A DNA stretch of 64,000 bases from Micromonospora sp. NBC_01796 (GTDB lineage Bacteria > Actinomycetota > Actinomycetes > Mycobacteriales > Micromonosporaceae): the NCBI RefSeq assembly GCF_035917455.1, contig NZ_CP109078.1, positions 2,294,001 through 2,358,000 on the forward strand. Direction: 5' to 3'. A program made the position numbers and the translations under genes. The notes below the pieces were generated by a model. It had not been told where the DNA came from. It made no database searches and was given only the letters and a program-made list of their open reading frames with translations. Below, one piece after another: positions 63,635 to 64,000 of the stretch. Each line of letters begins with the position of its first letter. The stretch's first letter is position 1.

Positions 63635-64000
63635 GCAAGCCCAGCGTCCTGTTCGTCTGCGTACACAACGCCGGCCGCTCCCAGATGGCCGCGGGTTGGC
63701 TACGCCACCTCGCCGGTGACAGCGTCGAGGTCCGCTCCGCCGGGAGCGAACCCGCCGACCGGATCAACCCCGTCGCCGTCGAGGCAATGCGGGAGGTCGG
63801 CATCGACATCACCGCCAACACCCCGCGCCTGCTCGACCACGCCACCGCCGAATCCTCCGACGTCCTCATCACCATGGGCTGCGGCGACGTCTGCCCCGTG
63901 TTCCCCGGCAAGCGCTACCTCGACTGGCAACTCGACGACCCCGCCGGCCAGGACATCGCGGCAGTACGCCTCATCCGCGACGACATCCGCACCCGCGTCG
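63631..64000 (+). CDS. arsC: Arsenate reductase, low-molecular-weight phosphatase type, 3' end outside window
   Basis: First 123 residues; the window ends inside the gene. The P-loop is FVCVHNAGRSQ (Cys10-x5-Arg16), which attacks arsenate. MGCGDVC holds two further Cys (84 and 88) near the site of the resolving Cys of thioredoxin- or mycothiol-linked ArsC. RYLDWQLDDPAG gives the acid Asp typical of actinobacterial ArsC1/ArsC2. Mycothiol/mycoredoxin coupling is likely in this lineage but not shown. Start coupled to aqpS. Confidence 0.92.
   Translation, partial: MSKPSVLFVCVHNAGRSQMAAGWLRHLAGDSVEVRSAGSEPADRINPVAVEAMREVGIDITANTPRLLDHATAESSDVLITMGCGDVCPVFPGKRYLDWQLDDPAGQDIAAVRLIRDDIRTRV

Overview
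The window is a gene-dense, very GC-rich stretch (about 70 % G+C by eye) with strong GC bias at third codon positions, many GTG starts and many 4-base ATGA/GTGA start-stop overlaps. SepH, futalosine-route menaquinone genes, mycothiol-family enzymes, an XRE-DUF5753/DUF397 pair and a DivIVA-like protein all point to a filamentous actinomycete, most likely of the Micromonosporaceae. Family and genus are inferences from gene content, not from an alignment. I saw no rRNA, tRNA, CRISPR array, transposase or prophage; this is chromosome arm or core sequence with small accessory islands.

Layout. 1-7.6 kb, mostly minus strand: a GT2 polyprenyl-phosphate-type glycosyltransferase (cut by the window edge), a DUF4230 membrane protein, glutaryl-CoA dehydrogenase coupled to a small ParB-like protein, an aldose-epimerase/nitroreductase pair, an MFS exporter and pdxH. 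7.8-12.8 kb, plus strand: a core block of citrate synthase, serC, sepH and an aldo/keto reductase, with clear terminator hairpins. 12.8-18.2 kb, minus: thpR, a membrane protein, a DinB-like mycothiol enzyme, a marR-MFS operon with a palindromic operator, and an AzgA purine permease. 18.3-26.6 kb: DUF2530, DUF3027, an MFS gene coupled to mqnB then mqnD, a cold-shock protein, a HAD phosphatase and an XPB/Ssl2-type helicase-associated protein.

26.9-33.5 kb is a DNA-repair neighbourhood: XPB helicase, an XRE regulator, a split LigD (polymerase and ligase genes overlapping by 11 nt) divergent from ku, then an FKBP isomerase. Between the regulator and ligD lie two DnaA-box matches and a 46-bp near-perfect AT-rich palindrome, the most striking non-coding signal in the window. 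33.6-44.4 kb holds dehydrogenases and quinone reductases, a WhiJ-like regulatory cluster, an alpha/beta hydrolase, a cis-prenyl transferase, a GH15 glucoamylase/trehalase with a coupled SDR, and a 42-residue membrane peptide.

44.6-47.3 kb is an accessory, conflict-flavoured patch: a secreted Sa/T1-type ribonuclease with a separately arranged barstar-like protein, tandem repeats, and an AbiEi/DUF559 fusion flanked by 34-bp direct repeats. 47.3-52.8 kb has an acyl-CoA ligase, a Nudix hydrolase and two divergent MFS exporters around a TetR-type operator. 52.8-58 kb is an ADP-heptose-type glycosylation module (HldE fusion, GT2, GT9), unexpected in a Gram-positive, next to Hsp20/DUF2231. After a PIG-L/beta-propeller protein the window ends in an arsenic island: arsO-like flavoprotein and arsN on one strand, arsR, aqpS and arsC (cut by the window edge) on the other, with two related candidate ArsR sites.
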